Part shown: piece by piece, positions 17,302 to 27,304 of the stretch
Layout of the letters: each line of letters begins with the position of its first letter
How positions within the stretch are numbered: position 1 is the first letter of the stretch
Source of the DNA: Tangfeifania diversioriginum
GTDB taxonomy: Bacteria > Bacteroidota > Bacteroidia > Bacteroidales > Prolixibacteraceae
Assembly (NCBI GenBank): GCA_945873105.1
Contig: CAMCBW010000020.1
Span: forward strand, 1-64,000
DNA: 64,000 nucleotides
Reading direction: 5' to 3'
Notes under the pieces: generated by a model
What the model saw: only the letters and a program-made list of their open reading frames with translations
Database searches by the model: none
Told to the model about the DNA's origin: nothing
Translations under genes and position numbers: made by a program

Positions 17302-17332
17302 CAAAGTTACGGGTGTTCACTCTCATAATAAA
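17302..17332 (-). promoter_or_regulatory. Promoter of the bacteriocin-like operon
   Basis: On the minus strand TAACTTTG (17302-17309) matches the Bacteroidota -7 consensus TAnnTTTG exactly, and TTTA (17329-17332) lies 19 nt upstream, the expected spacing for the -33 TTTG element. Transcription would start near 17296, leaving a leader of about 75 nt. The -7 element sits in a small palindrome GTAACaaaGTTAC that could bind a regulator. The rest of 17219-17481 has no gene. Confidence 0.55.
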
Positions 17333-17481
17333 GTAGGGAACGAAATATTTTCTAAATATTTATGCTGTTTTTGTAATCAATCTATTCAACATTAGAAAGC
17401 CCAAAGGGTATTTCTAATATCAACCGATAACAAGTAATAGGTTCATTTGTAGTTACTTTACTAATTTTACCTCACTTGTCC

Positions 17482-18765
17482 TTACTCGCCCACTTTTTTG
17501 TGTCCGTGACGATCTCCCCGATCCCTGTGCCGGAAATCCTTCTTGGCAGGAGCCCTGCGCTCTCCGCCTCTTCCACCTCCGCTGGAGGATCTGGGAGCCA
17601 TTTTTCTTCTGGCTGATGGGTTGTAGAGTGGTCCCTCTCCCATGCCAGCAGGAAGTGGGATCTTGAGGATATCCCGCTCAATCAGCTCTTCAATCTTTCT
17701 GAAGTCGTGCATGTCGTTGTCGGAGATGAGCGTAATGGCAACTCCCGACTGGGAAGCACGGGCCGTACGACCAATCCTGTGCACATAATCTTCCGGATCA
17801 CGGGGTACATCATAGTTCATCACCAGATCGATCGAATCGATGTCAATACCCCTCGAAACGATATCGGTAGCCACCAGGATCTGGGTCTCCCGATTCTTGA
17901 AGCGCAGCATTACCTCCTCACGCTCCTTTTGCTCCAGATCCGAAAGCATGCCATCTGCCGAAAAGCCCATCCTGCGGAGTTCCCTGACCAATCCGTTTAC
18001 ATTGGCCTTTCGCGAGGTAAAGATCAAAATACTCTTGTATTCCGTCTTCCCTTTCAGCAACTCCTTGATCAAAGGCACCTTTTGCCCTTCGTAAACCAGG
18101 TAGGCAGCCTGCACAATATTTTCAGCAGGCTTGGAGATGGCAATGTTGATCTGTTCAGGATTCTTCAGGATCATCCCGGCCATCTGCCGGATCTTGGGTG
18201 GCATCGTGGCAGAAAACAACAAGGTTTGACGAACCACCGGAAGCTCTCCAACAATCCGCATGATGTCATCGAAGAAACCCATGTCCAGCATCCGGTCTGC
18301 CTCATCGAGAATCAAGGTCTGAATGGTGCTGAAATCTGAATATTTCATGTTGATGTGCGAAAGAAGCCTGCCGGGGGTGGCAACGATAATATCGGCACCC
18401 TGCACCAGGGCCGATTTCTGCTGGTCAAAGGCGGCTCCCACTCCCCCACCATAAACAGCCAGTGAAGAGGCTCCGGTAAAATAGGAGAACCCCTCTATCT
18501 GCTGGTCAATCTGCAAAACAAGCTCCCTGGTAGGGGCAATGATAAGGGTGTGCATGCCGGTGTGTCCCTCCCTGGAGATGTTGTTAAGAATGGGAAGAAG
18601 GTAGGCTGCCGTTTTGCCGGTTCCTGTCTGCGCACAGGCAATCAGGTCCTTCCCCTCCATGATCACAGGAATGGCAAACTCCTGGACAGGGGTACATTTT
18701 TCGAAACCCATGGAGGACAAACCATCCAGGACATCGTGGGTAAAATCAAAATCTGTGAAATTCAC
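17482..18765 (-). CDS. DEAD-box RNA helicase (RhlE-like)
   Basis: The 427-residue protein has the full DEAD-box set: Q-motif region (FTDFDF...GFEKCTPVQ), Walker A AQTGTGKTAA near 46, PTREL, VATPGRLL, DEADRMLDMGF, SATMP, ATDIVSRGIDID and HRIGRTAR. The C-terminal 60 residues are Arg/Lys/Gly-rich (SSGGGRGGERRAPAKK), an RNA-contact tail as in RhlE/CsdA-type enzymes. It probably unwinds RNA in ribosome assembly or decay. The exact subfamily name is not certain in Bacteroidota, so no symbol is given. Confidence 0.93.
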   Translation of the reverse strand: MNFTDFDFTHDVLDGLSSMGFEKCTPVQEFAIPVIMEGKDLIACAQTGTGKTAAYLLPILNNISREGHTGMHTLIIAPTRELVLQIDQQIEGFSYFTGASSLAVYGGGVGAAFDQQKSALVQGADIIVATPGRLLSHINMKYSDFSTIQTLILDEADRMLDMGFFDDIMRIVGELPVVRQTLLFSATMPPKIRQMAGMILKNPEQINIAISKPAENIVQAAYLVYEGQKVPLIKELLKGKTEYKSILIFTSRKANVNGLVRELRRMGFSADGMLSDLEQKEREEVMLRFKNRETQILVATDIVSRGIDIDSIDLVMNYDVPRDPEDYVHRIGRTARASQSGVAITLISDNDMHDFRKIEELIERDILKIPLPAGMGEGPLYNPSARRKMAPRSSSGGGRGGERRAPAKKDFRHRDRGDRHGHKKVGE

Positions 18766-18792
18766 TTTCTTAAAACTATAAGATGTATGTTG

Positions 18793-19980
18793 CTATTCTA
18801 CATATAAAACCAATCCTTTCAGGTATTCACCTTCGGGATGATAGATATTGATCGGATGGTCAACCGGCTGGGACAACTGGTGCAAAATACGCACCTCCCT
18901 TCCGGCAATCGCGGCAGCCGAAAAGACTGCTTCGCGGAAGTTGTTCCTGGTCACAACCTGTGAACAGGAAAATGTAAAGAGAATGCCTCCCGGCCTGATC
19001 TGCTGGAAAGCTTTGGTATTGAGTCGCTTGTATCCCTGCAAAGCCTGGGGCAACGCGTTGCGGTGTTTGGCGAAGGCAGGCGGGTCCAGCACGATCAGGT
19101 CGTACTTGTCCTGAATATCCTGCAGGTACTCGAAGCCATCTGCCACAAAAGCTTCATGACGGGAATCTCCCGGAAAATTTAGCTCCACATTCTCCCTGGT
19201 CAGTTCAATGGCCTTCGCAGATGAATCCACCGAATGAACCAACTTTGCCCCCCCTTGCATGGCATAAAATGAGAATCCTCCCGTGTAGCAAAACATATTG
19301 AGCACCGATTTATCCCTGGCATAAGTAGACAGCAGCCTGCGGTTTTCACGCTGGTCGATAAAGAATCCGGTCTTCTGCCCCTCCAGCCAGTCAACCTTGA
19401 ACCGGTTGCCATATTCCTGCACTTCTCCGTTCACAGACGTGCCAAAAAGATAGCCATCCCGGGCCTCAATGTTGGCCTTGAAAGGCAACGTCTTGGCGCT
19501 CTTATCGTAAACGGCTGCCAACTTCTCCCCCAAAACAGCCTTGAGAGCGACTGTGATTGCTTCGCGAACCAGCCACATCCCAACGGTATGTGCCTGCAGC
19601 ACGACAGTCCCGTTGTAGTAATCTGCAATGAGTCCGGGCAAACCATCACCTTCCCCATGAACGAGCCGGTAAACATTGGTATCAGGAGCATCGGTGAGTC
19701 CCATCCGTTCACGGAGGTGGTAGGCTTGTCTGATGCGCATCTCCCAGAATTCGGTTCCAGGAGGTGTCTCCCCGAACGAGAACAACCTCACTGCGATGGA
19801 TCCAATGGCACAATGACCATAGCCAATCACATCGCCATTGCTCTTCCTGACAACTACCAGGTCACCCTCCTCCAGGGGTCCCTCAATCCGATCGATGGCA
19901 CCTGAGAAGACCCAGGGATGAAACCGTTCCATCGACTCCTCCTTGCCCTTCTTTAATAGGATACTGGCTTTTGGTTGCAT
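18793..19980 (-). CDS. rlmI: RlmI-like 23S rRNA (cytosine-C5) methyltransferase
   Basis: The 395-residue protein has an N-terminal PUA domain (HPWVFSGAIDRIEGPLEEGDLVVV, about 22-50), a central domain, and a Rossmann SAM-binding domain starting with VLNMFCYTGGFSFYAMQGGA near 230 and LIVLDPPAFAKHR near 297. The catalytic Cys region is FTFSCSQ. This order defines the RlmI/YccW family, which modifies C1962 of 23S rRNA in E. coli. Its stop lies 27 nt upstream of the helicase start on the same strand; the exonuclease gene is 4 nt upstream. Confidence 0.9.
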   Translation of the reverse strand: MQPKASILLKKGKEESMERFHPWVFSGAIDRIEGPLEEGDLVVVRKSNGDVIGYGHCAIGSIAVRLFSFGETPPGTEFWEMRIRQAYHLRERMGLTDAPDTNVYRLVHGEGDGLPGLIADYYNGTVVLQAHTVGMWLVREAITVALKAVLGEKLAAVYDKSAKTLPFKANIEARDGYLFGTSVNGEVQEYGNRFKVDWLEGQKTGFFIDQRENRRLLSTYARDKSVLNMFCYTGGFSFYAMQGGAKLVHSVDSSAKAIELTRENVELNFPGDSRHEAFVADGFEYLQDIQDKYDLIVLDPPAFAKHRNALPQALQGYKRLNTKAFQQIRPGGILFTFSCSQVVTRNNFREAVFSAAAIAGREVRILHQLSQPVDHPINIYHPEGEYLKGLVLYVE

Positions 19981-19984
19981 GAAG

Positions 19985-20575
19985 TTATTTTTCAGTAAGT
20001 CCTTGGTAGATCATATAGGCAATCCAGGCATCGGTTGCTGCATATACCTGCTGCTGCTCAGTCAAAACGGTAGCCTCCCAGTTGGTGAGCCGCTGGGATT
20101 TGGAGATACGTACCCCACAAACTATGGCAGCCAGCTTCTTGAGACTGAAGTTTTCGATACCATAATCCTTGACCATCTCCTGCAACTCTACAAATCCACC
20201 TGGTCTGAAGGGTGCTATCTTTTGCAGAATCTTGATGTCATCGCGGATGGCCACTCCGATTTTCAGGATCGAAGAAGAGCCCAAAATTTTGACCAGACCC
20301 GGTGAAAGACCGATCATGCTGGTCCTGATCAGAAAGGCTTCGCTGGCGGTGGAGAGTTGCAACAGGGCAACCTGGTGGTTTTGTCCCTTCTTGAAGGTCG
20401 GACGGGTCTCTGTATCAAATCCCAGTATGGGTTGTTGCTTCAGATAATTTACCGCCTCCGTAAGCTCTTCCACCTTTTCGACCAGGTGAATTTTTCCCTC
20501 AAAAACCGATAGGGGAAGCTCCGACAACTCTTCGTCTGTAATTGTTTTTTTAAATTCTTTGATATATTCGCTCAT
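19985..20575 (-). CDS. DEDD-family 3'-5' exonuclease (RNase D-like domain only)
   Basis: From ATG at 20575 the 196-residue protein is one exonuclease domain: motif I GFDTETRP near 55 (D, E), motif II IGVAIRDDI near 118 (D), and motif III with QQQVYAATDAWIAYMIY near 175 (YxxxD). This matches the Bacteroidota 3'-5' exonuclease/ribonuclease D-domain family. HRDC domains of true RNase D are absent. It probably trims RNA or DNA 3' ends. It is followed after 4 nt by rlmI, so the two are cotranscribed. A TTG upstream would add 14 residues with no family support. Confidence 0.85.
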   Translation of the reverse strand: MSEYIKEFKKTITDEELSELPLSVFEGKIHLVEKVEELTEAVNYLKQQPILGFDTETRPTFKKGQNHQVALLQLSTASEAFLIRTSMIGLSPGLVKILGSSSILKIGVAIRDDIKILQKIAPFRPGGFVELQEMVKDYGIENFSLKKLAAIVCGVRISKSQRLTNWEATVLTEQQQVYAATDAWIAYMIYQGLTEK

Positions 20576-20651
20576 TATCAATGTTCTGCTATTCCTATTT
20601 CCCCAGGATCCTATCAATCTCTAACCTTTTGAACACCAGGGATTTTTTTGT

Positions 20652-21206
20652 CTACTCCAAGTGCGCATTGCCATGAACCAGCATGTGAACGGCACGCAGA
20701 CCGTTTACCAGCCGCTGGCCCCAATACTGCTCAAAATTGTTTCTGCACTCCCAAAGTGCGGCACGCATCACTTCGACAGTTCCAATCCGGTAGGAGAGGA
20801 TAAAATCCTTCAAATCCTGGTAGATATCCGAAACATTTTCAGAGATATTTGCCTCAACGCTTGCATCACCAAGGGCCATTCCTGGTTCAAAAATTTCAGG
20901 ATAGCTGTCAAACTCACCAAGTTTCGTACTTAATTTCCGCAGGATGAAATTGTAATCGTTCTCCGTGACAAATTTCTCGGGAGTCTCCTCCGACTCTTCC
21001 AGATCGTTCAACCCGGGCAACAGGGAGGCTTTCAGATAGAGCAGGGGCAGCATCTTCTGGAGCTTTCCCAAAAAATCCTTTCTCTCGTATTCGTTCACCG
21101 ATTCTGCAAAAGTGCAAAACTCATTGGCCACAGTGGCAAACTCAATCACATTTCTGGAATAGACAACATCCTGGAAAAGGGACTCATTCATCGAATTTTG
21201 TTCCAT
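20652..21206 (-). CDS. DUF5063 domain protein
   Basis: The 184-residue protein is acidic and helical, with LPLLYLKASLLPGL near 53-66 and a C-terminus (RNNFEQYWGQRLVNGLRAVHMLV) that fits the Bacteroidota family DUF5063. It has no signal peptide or membrane helix. It is encoded just upstream of the exonuclease gene in the same direction, a neighbourhood often kept in Bacteroidales. Function is unknown. Confidence 0.8.
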   Translation of the reverse strand: MEQNSMNESLFQDVVYSRNVIEFATVANEFCTFAESVNEYERKDFLGKLQKMLPLLYLKASLLPGLNDLEESEETPEKFVTENDYNFILRKLSTKLGEFDSYPEIFEPGMALGDASVEANISENVSDIYQDLKDFILSYRIGTVEVMRAALWECRNNFEQYWGQRLVNGLRAVHMLVHGNAHLE

Positions 21207-21343
21207 GTTCGCTGCAAAAACTTCTCAGCTGCAAAGGTAATCAAACTTCGGTGAGTCAGCCTCCTTCCGTGAAAAAATGCGCAGAATTTGTATGGTATCC
21301 TGCCGGATGGACCATTTGGTTGTTGAGCAACAAGGATGGCTAG

Positions 21344-23251
21344 CTACTCCATCTTCAGTTTTAGTTGATTCAAATTGTTCAATTCTACTTTCCCCTCATC
21401 CAGCATCCACCTGACTACCCTCATGACACTTTTTTCGTTCCCTTCCACGTTGCCGTACAATTCATGGAGCTCAACAGCCTGTGACTGCAACAATTGATAA
21501 ATCTTTCCGCTGATCTCTTCAAACGCAGCATTCGATATCCCAGACCGATGCTCTCCCTTGCAAACATCACAATGTCCGCAAGGTTTCGATCCGGGCTCTC
21601 CAAAATAGGCAAGCAACCTGACGCTGCGGCACTGCTCCTCTGACCTGGCATATTCAATGACAGCATCCACCCTTTGCTGGTAATTGACTTTTCGGTCGTG
21701 GTAATTGGCCGTGGAGATCCGGATTCGGGCTGGATCCACCCTCTCTATAAGAAACTGTATAACAGGTGCTTCTCTTTTTGGTATGTAGTGGATGATCTTC
21801 TGTTGGGAGAGAAATTTCAGATTTTGGTAGAGTTCGTCCGGAGTCACCGCAAGCCTCCTCGCAATCAGCGCCTCGTCGATCCGTACAAAATCATTGAAAA
21901 GGCCGGTATAAGAGCGTAAAAGCATTCCTATCAGCTGCTCCAGATTTTTGCTTCCGGTATCGATGCGGTACAACTCATCCCGGTGCGCCAAAAAATAGAG
22001 CCTTGAGGCACTCTCAGGATCCTCTGTATAAACCAGGAATCCCTCCCGCTCCATCAGCTTCAGACTGTGGAAAACTGTCGTAGCCGGGAAATTGAACTTC
22101 CTGGCAAAGTCCTCTGGTTGAAAAGTATAAAAACCATTTTTCCCGGTACCAACGGCGATCTGGAGATAGTCGCAAAGTGCCTGGTATACACTTCTGATGC
22201 GCTCCTGCTCCGGAAAGGCATCGGTTACCATCTTGTGCAGCCTGCGTTTGTCGGTTCCATTGCAAATCATCAGCGCAACAGACCGCTCACCGTCGCGGCC
22301 AGCCCTCCCGGCTTCCTGGAAATAGGCCTCCAGCGAATCGGGTAGATCGAGGTGAACCACAAAACGAACATCCGGTTTGTCGATGCCCATGCCAAAAGCA
22401 TTGGTCGCTACAACCACCCGCGTAGTCCCTTTCATCCATTGGTTTTGCCGTTCTTTTCGCAGGGCATTGTCCAACCCTGCATGGTAAAAGTCGGCAGCAA
22501 CTCCCAACTGTCGCAGCGAGTCGGAGATCTCCCGGCACTTTTTCCTGCTCCTCACGTAGATGATCCCTGAACCCTTTGATTTGGAAACCGTCTCTAAAAG
22601 ATAGCCCAGTTTGTCCTCCTTTTGCCGGACCAGGTAGGTCAAATTCTCCCGCATAAAACTCTTTCTGAGCAGGTTCTTTTGTGGAAACAACAACTTTTCC
22701 TGGATGTCGTCAATCACTTGACTGGTGGCAGTTGCAGTAAGGGCCAGCAATGGCACCCCCGGAAAGAATTTACGGATGCTGGCAATCTGGAGGTAGGAGG
22801 GACGGAAATCATATCCCCACTGGGAGATGCAATGTGCCTCGTCCACAGCGATCAAATTCAGCTTAAACCGCACAAGGTATTCCAAAAAGTCGGGAGACAA
22901 CAACCTCTCCGGGGATACATAGAGAAATTTGTAATCCCCAAAAACGGCATTGTTACAGGCAATCTCTATCTCCCTGCCACTCATCCCCGAGTAGATAGCC
23001 AAGGCCTTGATTCCCTTGCTCCTGAGATTGTCGACCTGGTCGTTCATCAAGGCTATCAGCGGCGTAACCACCAGGCACATCCCCTCCTCCGAGAGCGCAA
23101 AGACCTGAAAAGTGATGGATTTACCTCCGCCGGTAGGCATCAACCCAATGGTATCCTTCCCGGATGCCACCGAATGGATAATATCCTCCTGCAGCGGTCT
23201 GAAATGATCAAACCCCCAATATTTTAAAAGTATTTCGTGATAGCGCTCCAT
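21344..23251 (-). CDS. recQ: ATP-dependent DNA helicase RecQ
   Basis: ATG at 23251 gives 635 residues starting MERYHEILLKYWGFDHFRPLQ, the normal RecQ opening; the open frame continues 75 codons further upstream without family content and overlaps the guaB start, so I rejected that extension. Motifs: MPTGGGKS (Walker A, near 38-45), DEAHCISQWGYDFRPSY, LTATAT, NAFGMGIDKPDVR, QEAGRAGRDG, and the RQC zinc site C...CGHCDVC. No HRDC domain is evident at the C-terminus. RecQ unwinds DNA in recombination repair. It is divergent from guaB. Confidence 0.95.
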   Translation of the reverse strand: MERYHEILLKYWGFDHFRPLQEDIIHSVASGKDTIGLMPTGGGKSITFQVFALSEEGMCLVVTPLIALMNDQVDNLRSKGIKALAIYSGMSGREIEIACNNAVFGDYKFLYVSPERLLSPDFLEYLVRFKLNLIAVDEAHCISQWGYDFRPSYLQIASIRKFFPGVPLLALTATATSQVIDDIQEKLLFPQKNLLRKSFMRENLTYLVRQKEDKLGYLLETVSKSKGSGIIYVRSRKKCREISDSLRQLGVAADFYHAGLDNALRKERQNQWMKGTTRVVVATNAFGMGIDKPDVRFVVHLDLPDSLEAYFQEAGRAGRDGERSVALMICNGTDKRRLHKMVTDAFPEQERIRSVYQALCDYLQIAVGTGKNGFYTFQPEDFARKFNFPATTVFHSLKLMEREGFLVYTEDPESASRLYFLAHRDELYRIDTGSKNLEQLIGMLLRSYTGLFNDFVRIDEALIARRLAVTPDELYQNLKFLSQQKIIHYIPKREAPVIQFLIERVDPARIRISTANYHDRKVNYQQRVDAVIEYARSEEQCRSVRLLAYFGEPGSKPCGHCDVCKGEHRSGISNAAFEEISGKIYQLLQSQAVELHELYGNVEGNEKSVMRVVRWMLDEGKVELNNLNQLKLKME

Positions 23252-23407
23252 TCCTATCCAAATATAACTGAAAAGCGGTTCATCAACCGACTTCCACGGC
23301 ATTTTTCTAAAAATCCATAACATCGATGGCGCAAAACCCAGCAATGAATCAACCTGGATCTTCGTGGTGAATTTGAAATGCTTACCACAAGGGAAAGGGA
23401 GGAAACA

Positions 23408-24942
<1,535 letters not shown>

Positions 24943-25039
24943 CCTTTCATGGGCGAAGCTGTTAAAGAATCCTAAAAGAAGGAGCGCTGATACAACCTAT
25001 TGAATCCGATTGTCATCAATCATCCGGTAGCTAATTCAT

Positions 25040-25927
25040 ATGTGCAAACGAAACTCTATTTTTCATCCGACAAACCACCGCTGGGTCATTCTGGTCGGAT
25101 TGGCGATGTTTCTGGTTGGTTGCAAATACCTGCCACGCAATAGTGACGATACTTATGTCGCCAAAGTCGACGAAAAAAGCTATCTGCTCAAGGATCTCAA
25201 GTCGCAATTGCCTACCGGGATGACCAAACAGGACAGTCTGACAAGGGTCAACGATATCCTGACCAGATGGATTAAAAAGGAGCTGATGCTGAAGATGGCA
25301 GAGGAGAACCTGGATGAAGACCAACGTGATCTCTCCAAAGAACTGGAGGAGTACAGAAATTCTCTGCTGATCCATCGCTACCAGCAACAACTGCTCAACC
25401 AAAAAATGGATACTGTCCTGACGGAATCCGATATCCACCAATACTATGAAAACAACACCGAGAAATTCAGGCTGGATTACAGTATTGTCAAGGCCATTTA
25501 TGTAGAAATCCCCAGGGAGGTGGCAAAATCCGAACTGATCAAACGATGGATGATCGAAAATAGTACCCGCTCTTTGGGCGAACTGGAGAGTTACAGCTTT
25601 CAGTATGCCTCCAAATACGACCAATTCAACAACAGCTGGGTCGGTTTTAATGCCATTTTGGCGCGAATACCTGGTACCAAAGAGGACCCAGAAGAAATGC
25701 TCAGAAAGTCCAAATTTCACCAGTTCAGCGACTTAAACAATTTCTATTTCCTGTTGATACACGATTATATCGTAGTTGGAGAAAAAGCACCCTACGATTT
25801 CGTAAAGGATAGGATAGAAAGTTTAATTTTGAACAGTCGAAAAATGGAATTTCTGCAGGAACTCGAAAAAAATATTTACGAGAAGGGAAAGAGAGACCAT
25901 CGATTTTCTTTCAAGGAATTCAAATAA
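25040..25927 (+). CDS. SurA-like periplasmic lipoprotein (divergent peptidyl-prolyl isomerase paralogue)
   Basis: The 295-residue protein has a lipobox (LAMFLVGC, Cys near 28), so it should be membrane-anchored, then a helical N-domain resembling SurA/PrsA chaperones (KVDEKSYLLKDLKSQLPTG, LTRWIKKELMLKMAEENL) and a C-terminal helix-rich part (FYFLLIHDYIVVGEKAPYDFV). The PpiC core is reduced or very divergent, so catalytic isomerase activity is uncertain. It lies 12 nt upstream of a full SurA-like gene and an OstA-like gene, so a role in delivering outer-membrane proteins is likely. Confidence 0.7.
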   Translation: MCKRNSIFHPTNHRWVILVGLAMFLVGCKYLPRNSDDTYVAKVDEKSYLLKDLKSQLPTGMTKQDSLTRVNDILTRWIKKELMLKMAEENLDEDQRDLSKELEEYRNSLLIHRYQQQLLNQKMDTVLTESDIHQYYENNTEKFRLDYSIVKAIYVEIPREVAKSELIKRWMIENSTRSLGELESYSFQYASKYDQFNNSWVGFNAILARIPGTKEDPEEMLRKSKFHQFSDLNNFYFLLIHDYIVVGEKAPYDFVKDRIESLILNSRKMEFLQELEKNIYEKGKRDHRFSFKEFK

Positions 25928-25939
25928 GTAACGTTACAT

Positions 25940-27295
25940 ATGTTAAGACATTCAATCAAAGGTTTTCTACTGGCCGCTCTCTTTTTGGGAGTTGTCACTG
26001 TATCCAGTGCCCAGGACAAAGTAGTGGATCAGATCGTGGCAATCGTGGGCAGTAATCCCATCCTGAAGTCCGATATCGAAGCCCAGGCTATTCAACGCCA
26101 GGCAGAAGGTCAGACGACGGAAGGGGACCTGAAATGCGAGATTCTGGAGTCATTGCTGGAACAAAAACTGTTGCTGGCGGAGGCTGAACTCGATACCAAT
26201 ATCGTGGTAACCGACAACCAGATCAACTCCAACATGGACCGCCGGATGAGCTATTTCATCGAAAACATAGGTTCTGAAAAAGAGGTGGAGACCTATTTCA
26301 AAAAATCGATCAACCAGCTCAAGTCAGAAATGGGTGAAATGATCAAGGAACAGCTCAAAACAGAGCAGATGCAAACAACCATCACCAAAAACGTCACCTC
26401 CACCCCCTCCGAAGTGCGCAACTATTTCAGACAACAACCCAAGGAACAAATTCCGATGATAGGGTCACAAATGGAATATGCACAGATCACCATACTTCCG
26501 GTCATTACGGAGCAGGAGGATCTGGAGGTCAAGAGCAAACTGCGTGATTTCAAACGCAGGGTTGAAGCCGGCGAGAATTTTGCCACCCTTGCAGTCATGT
26601 ACTCAGAAGATCCGGGGTCGGCCAGAGATGGCGGCGCGATGGATTATGTTGGGCGCGGTATGCTCGATCCTGCTTTTGCCACCGAAGCCTTTAACCTCAA
26701 AGTTGGTACCGTTTCAAAAGTGGTCAAGAGTGAATATGGATACCACATCATTCAGCTCATTGATAGAAAAGGAGAAAAAATCAAGTGCCGCCACATTCTG
26801 ATCAGACCCAAAATCGATCCTCTGGAACTTGACAAATCCAAAAACCGCATCGACAGCCTGGCCTCGTTCATTGCCAAAAAGAGCATCAGCTGGGAGCAGG
26901 CAGCCTATCTCTACTCTTCCGACAAAAGCACCCGCAACAATGGAGGTCTGGTTACCTCCCAACAAACCGGCTCTTCAAAATTCCTGATGGAAGAGTTGGA
27001 TCCAGCGGTAAGTAAGGTCATTACCGACCTGAAGGTTGGAGAAGTATCTGCACCTTTCCTTGCCATGGACGACAAACAGAGACAGGTATACAAGATGGTC
27101 AAACTATTGTCGAGAAGCAATGCCCATCCTGCCAACCTTCAGGAAGATTACCAATACCTGAGCGAAGTATTCATTGAAAAGAAGAAGGAAAAAATATACC
27201 GGGAGTGGATTGCCAAACAACAGGCAAAAACCTACATCCACATCGATGATCTGTACAGCAACTGCAACTTCAGGCTGAAATCGTGGAAGAAGTGA
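25940..27295 (+). CDS. surA: Periplasmic chaperone/peptidyl-prolyl isomerase SurA
   Basis: The 451-residue protein has a signal peptide (to about VSSAQ), the SurA N-domain opening VVDQIVAIVGSNPILKSDIE, and two PpiC-type domains: around 175-280 (YSEDPGSARDGGAMDYVGRGMLDPAF, EYGYHIIQL) and around 285-395 (IKCRHILIRP, NNGGLV). SurA escorts outer-membrane beta-barrel proteins. The second domain is less conserved. It is the middle gene of a tightly spaced trio (12 and 9 nt gaps) for envelope biogenesis. Confidence 0.92.
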   Translation: MLRHSIKGFLLAALFLGVVTVSSAQDKVVDQIVAIVGSNPILKSDIEAQAIQRQAEGQTTEGDLKCEILESLLEQKLLLAEAELDTNIVVTDNQINSNMDRRMSYFIENIGSEKEVETYFKKSINQLKSEMGEMIKEQLKTEQMQTTITKNVTSTPSEVRNYFRQQPKEQIPMIGSQMEYAQITILPVITEQEDLEVKSKLRDFKRRVEAGENFATLAVMYSEDPGSARDGGAMDYVGRGMLDPAFATEAFNLKVGTVSKVVKSEYGYHIIQLIDRKGEKIKCRHILIRPKIDPLELDKSKNRIDSLASFIAKKSISWEQAAYLYSSDKSTRNNGGLVTSQQTGSSKFLMEELDPAVSKVITDLKVGEVSAPFLAMDDKQRQVYKMVKLLSRSNAHPANLQEDYQYLSEVFIEKKKEKIYREWIAKQQAKTYIHIDDLYSNCNFRLKSWKK

Positions 27296-27304
27296 TTCTG
27301 ATTT

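Noticed and set aside
17103-17336. Open frame of 77 codons on the plus strand opposite the bacteriocin-like operon
   Set aside because: It is antisense to the double-glycine gene and its promoter, has no family features and ends in AT-rich intergenic DNA.
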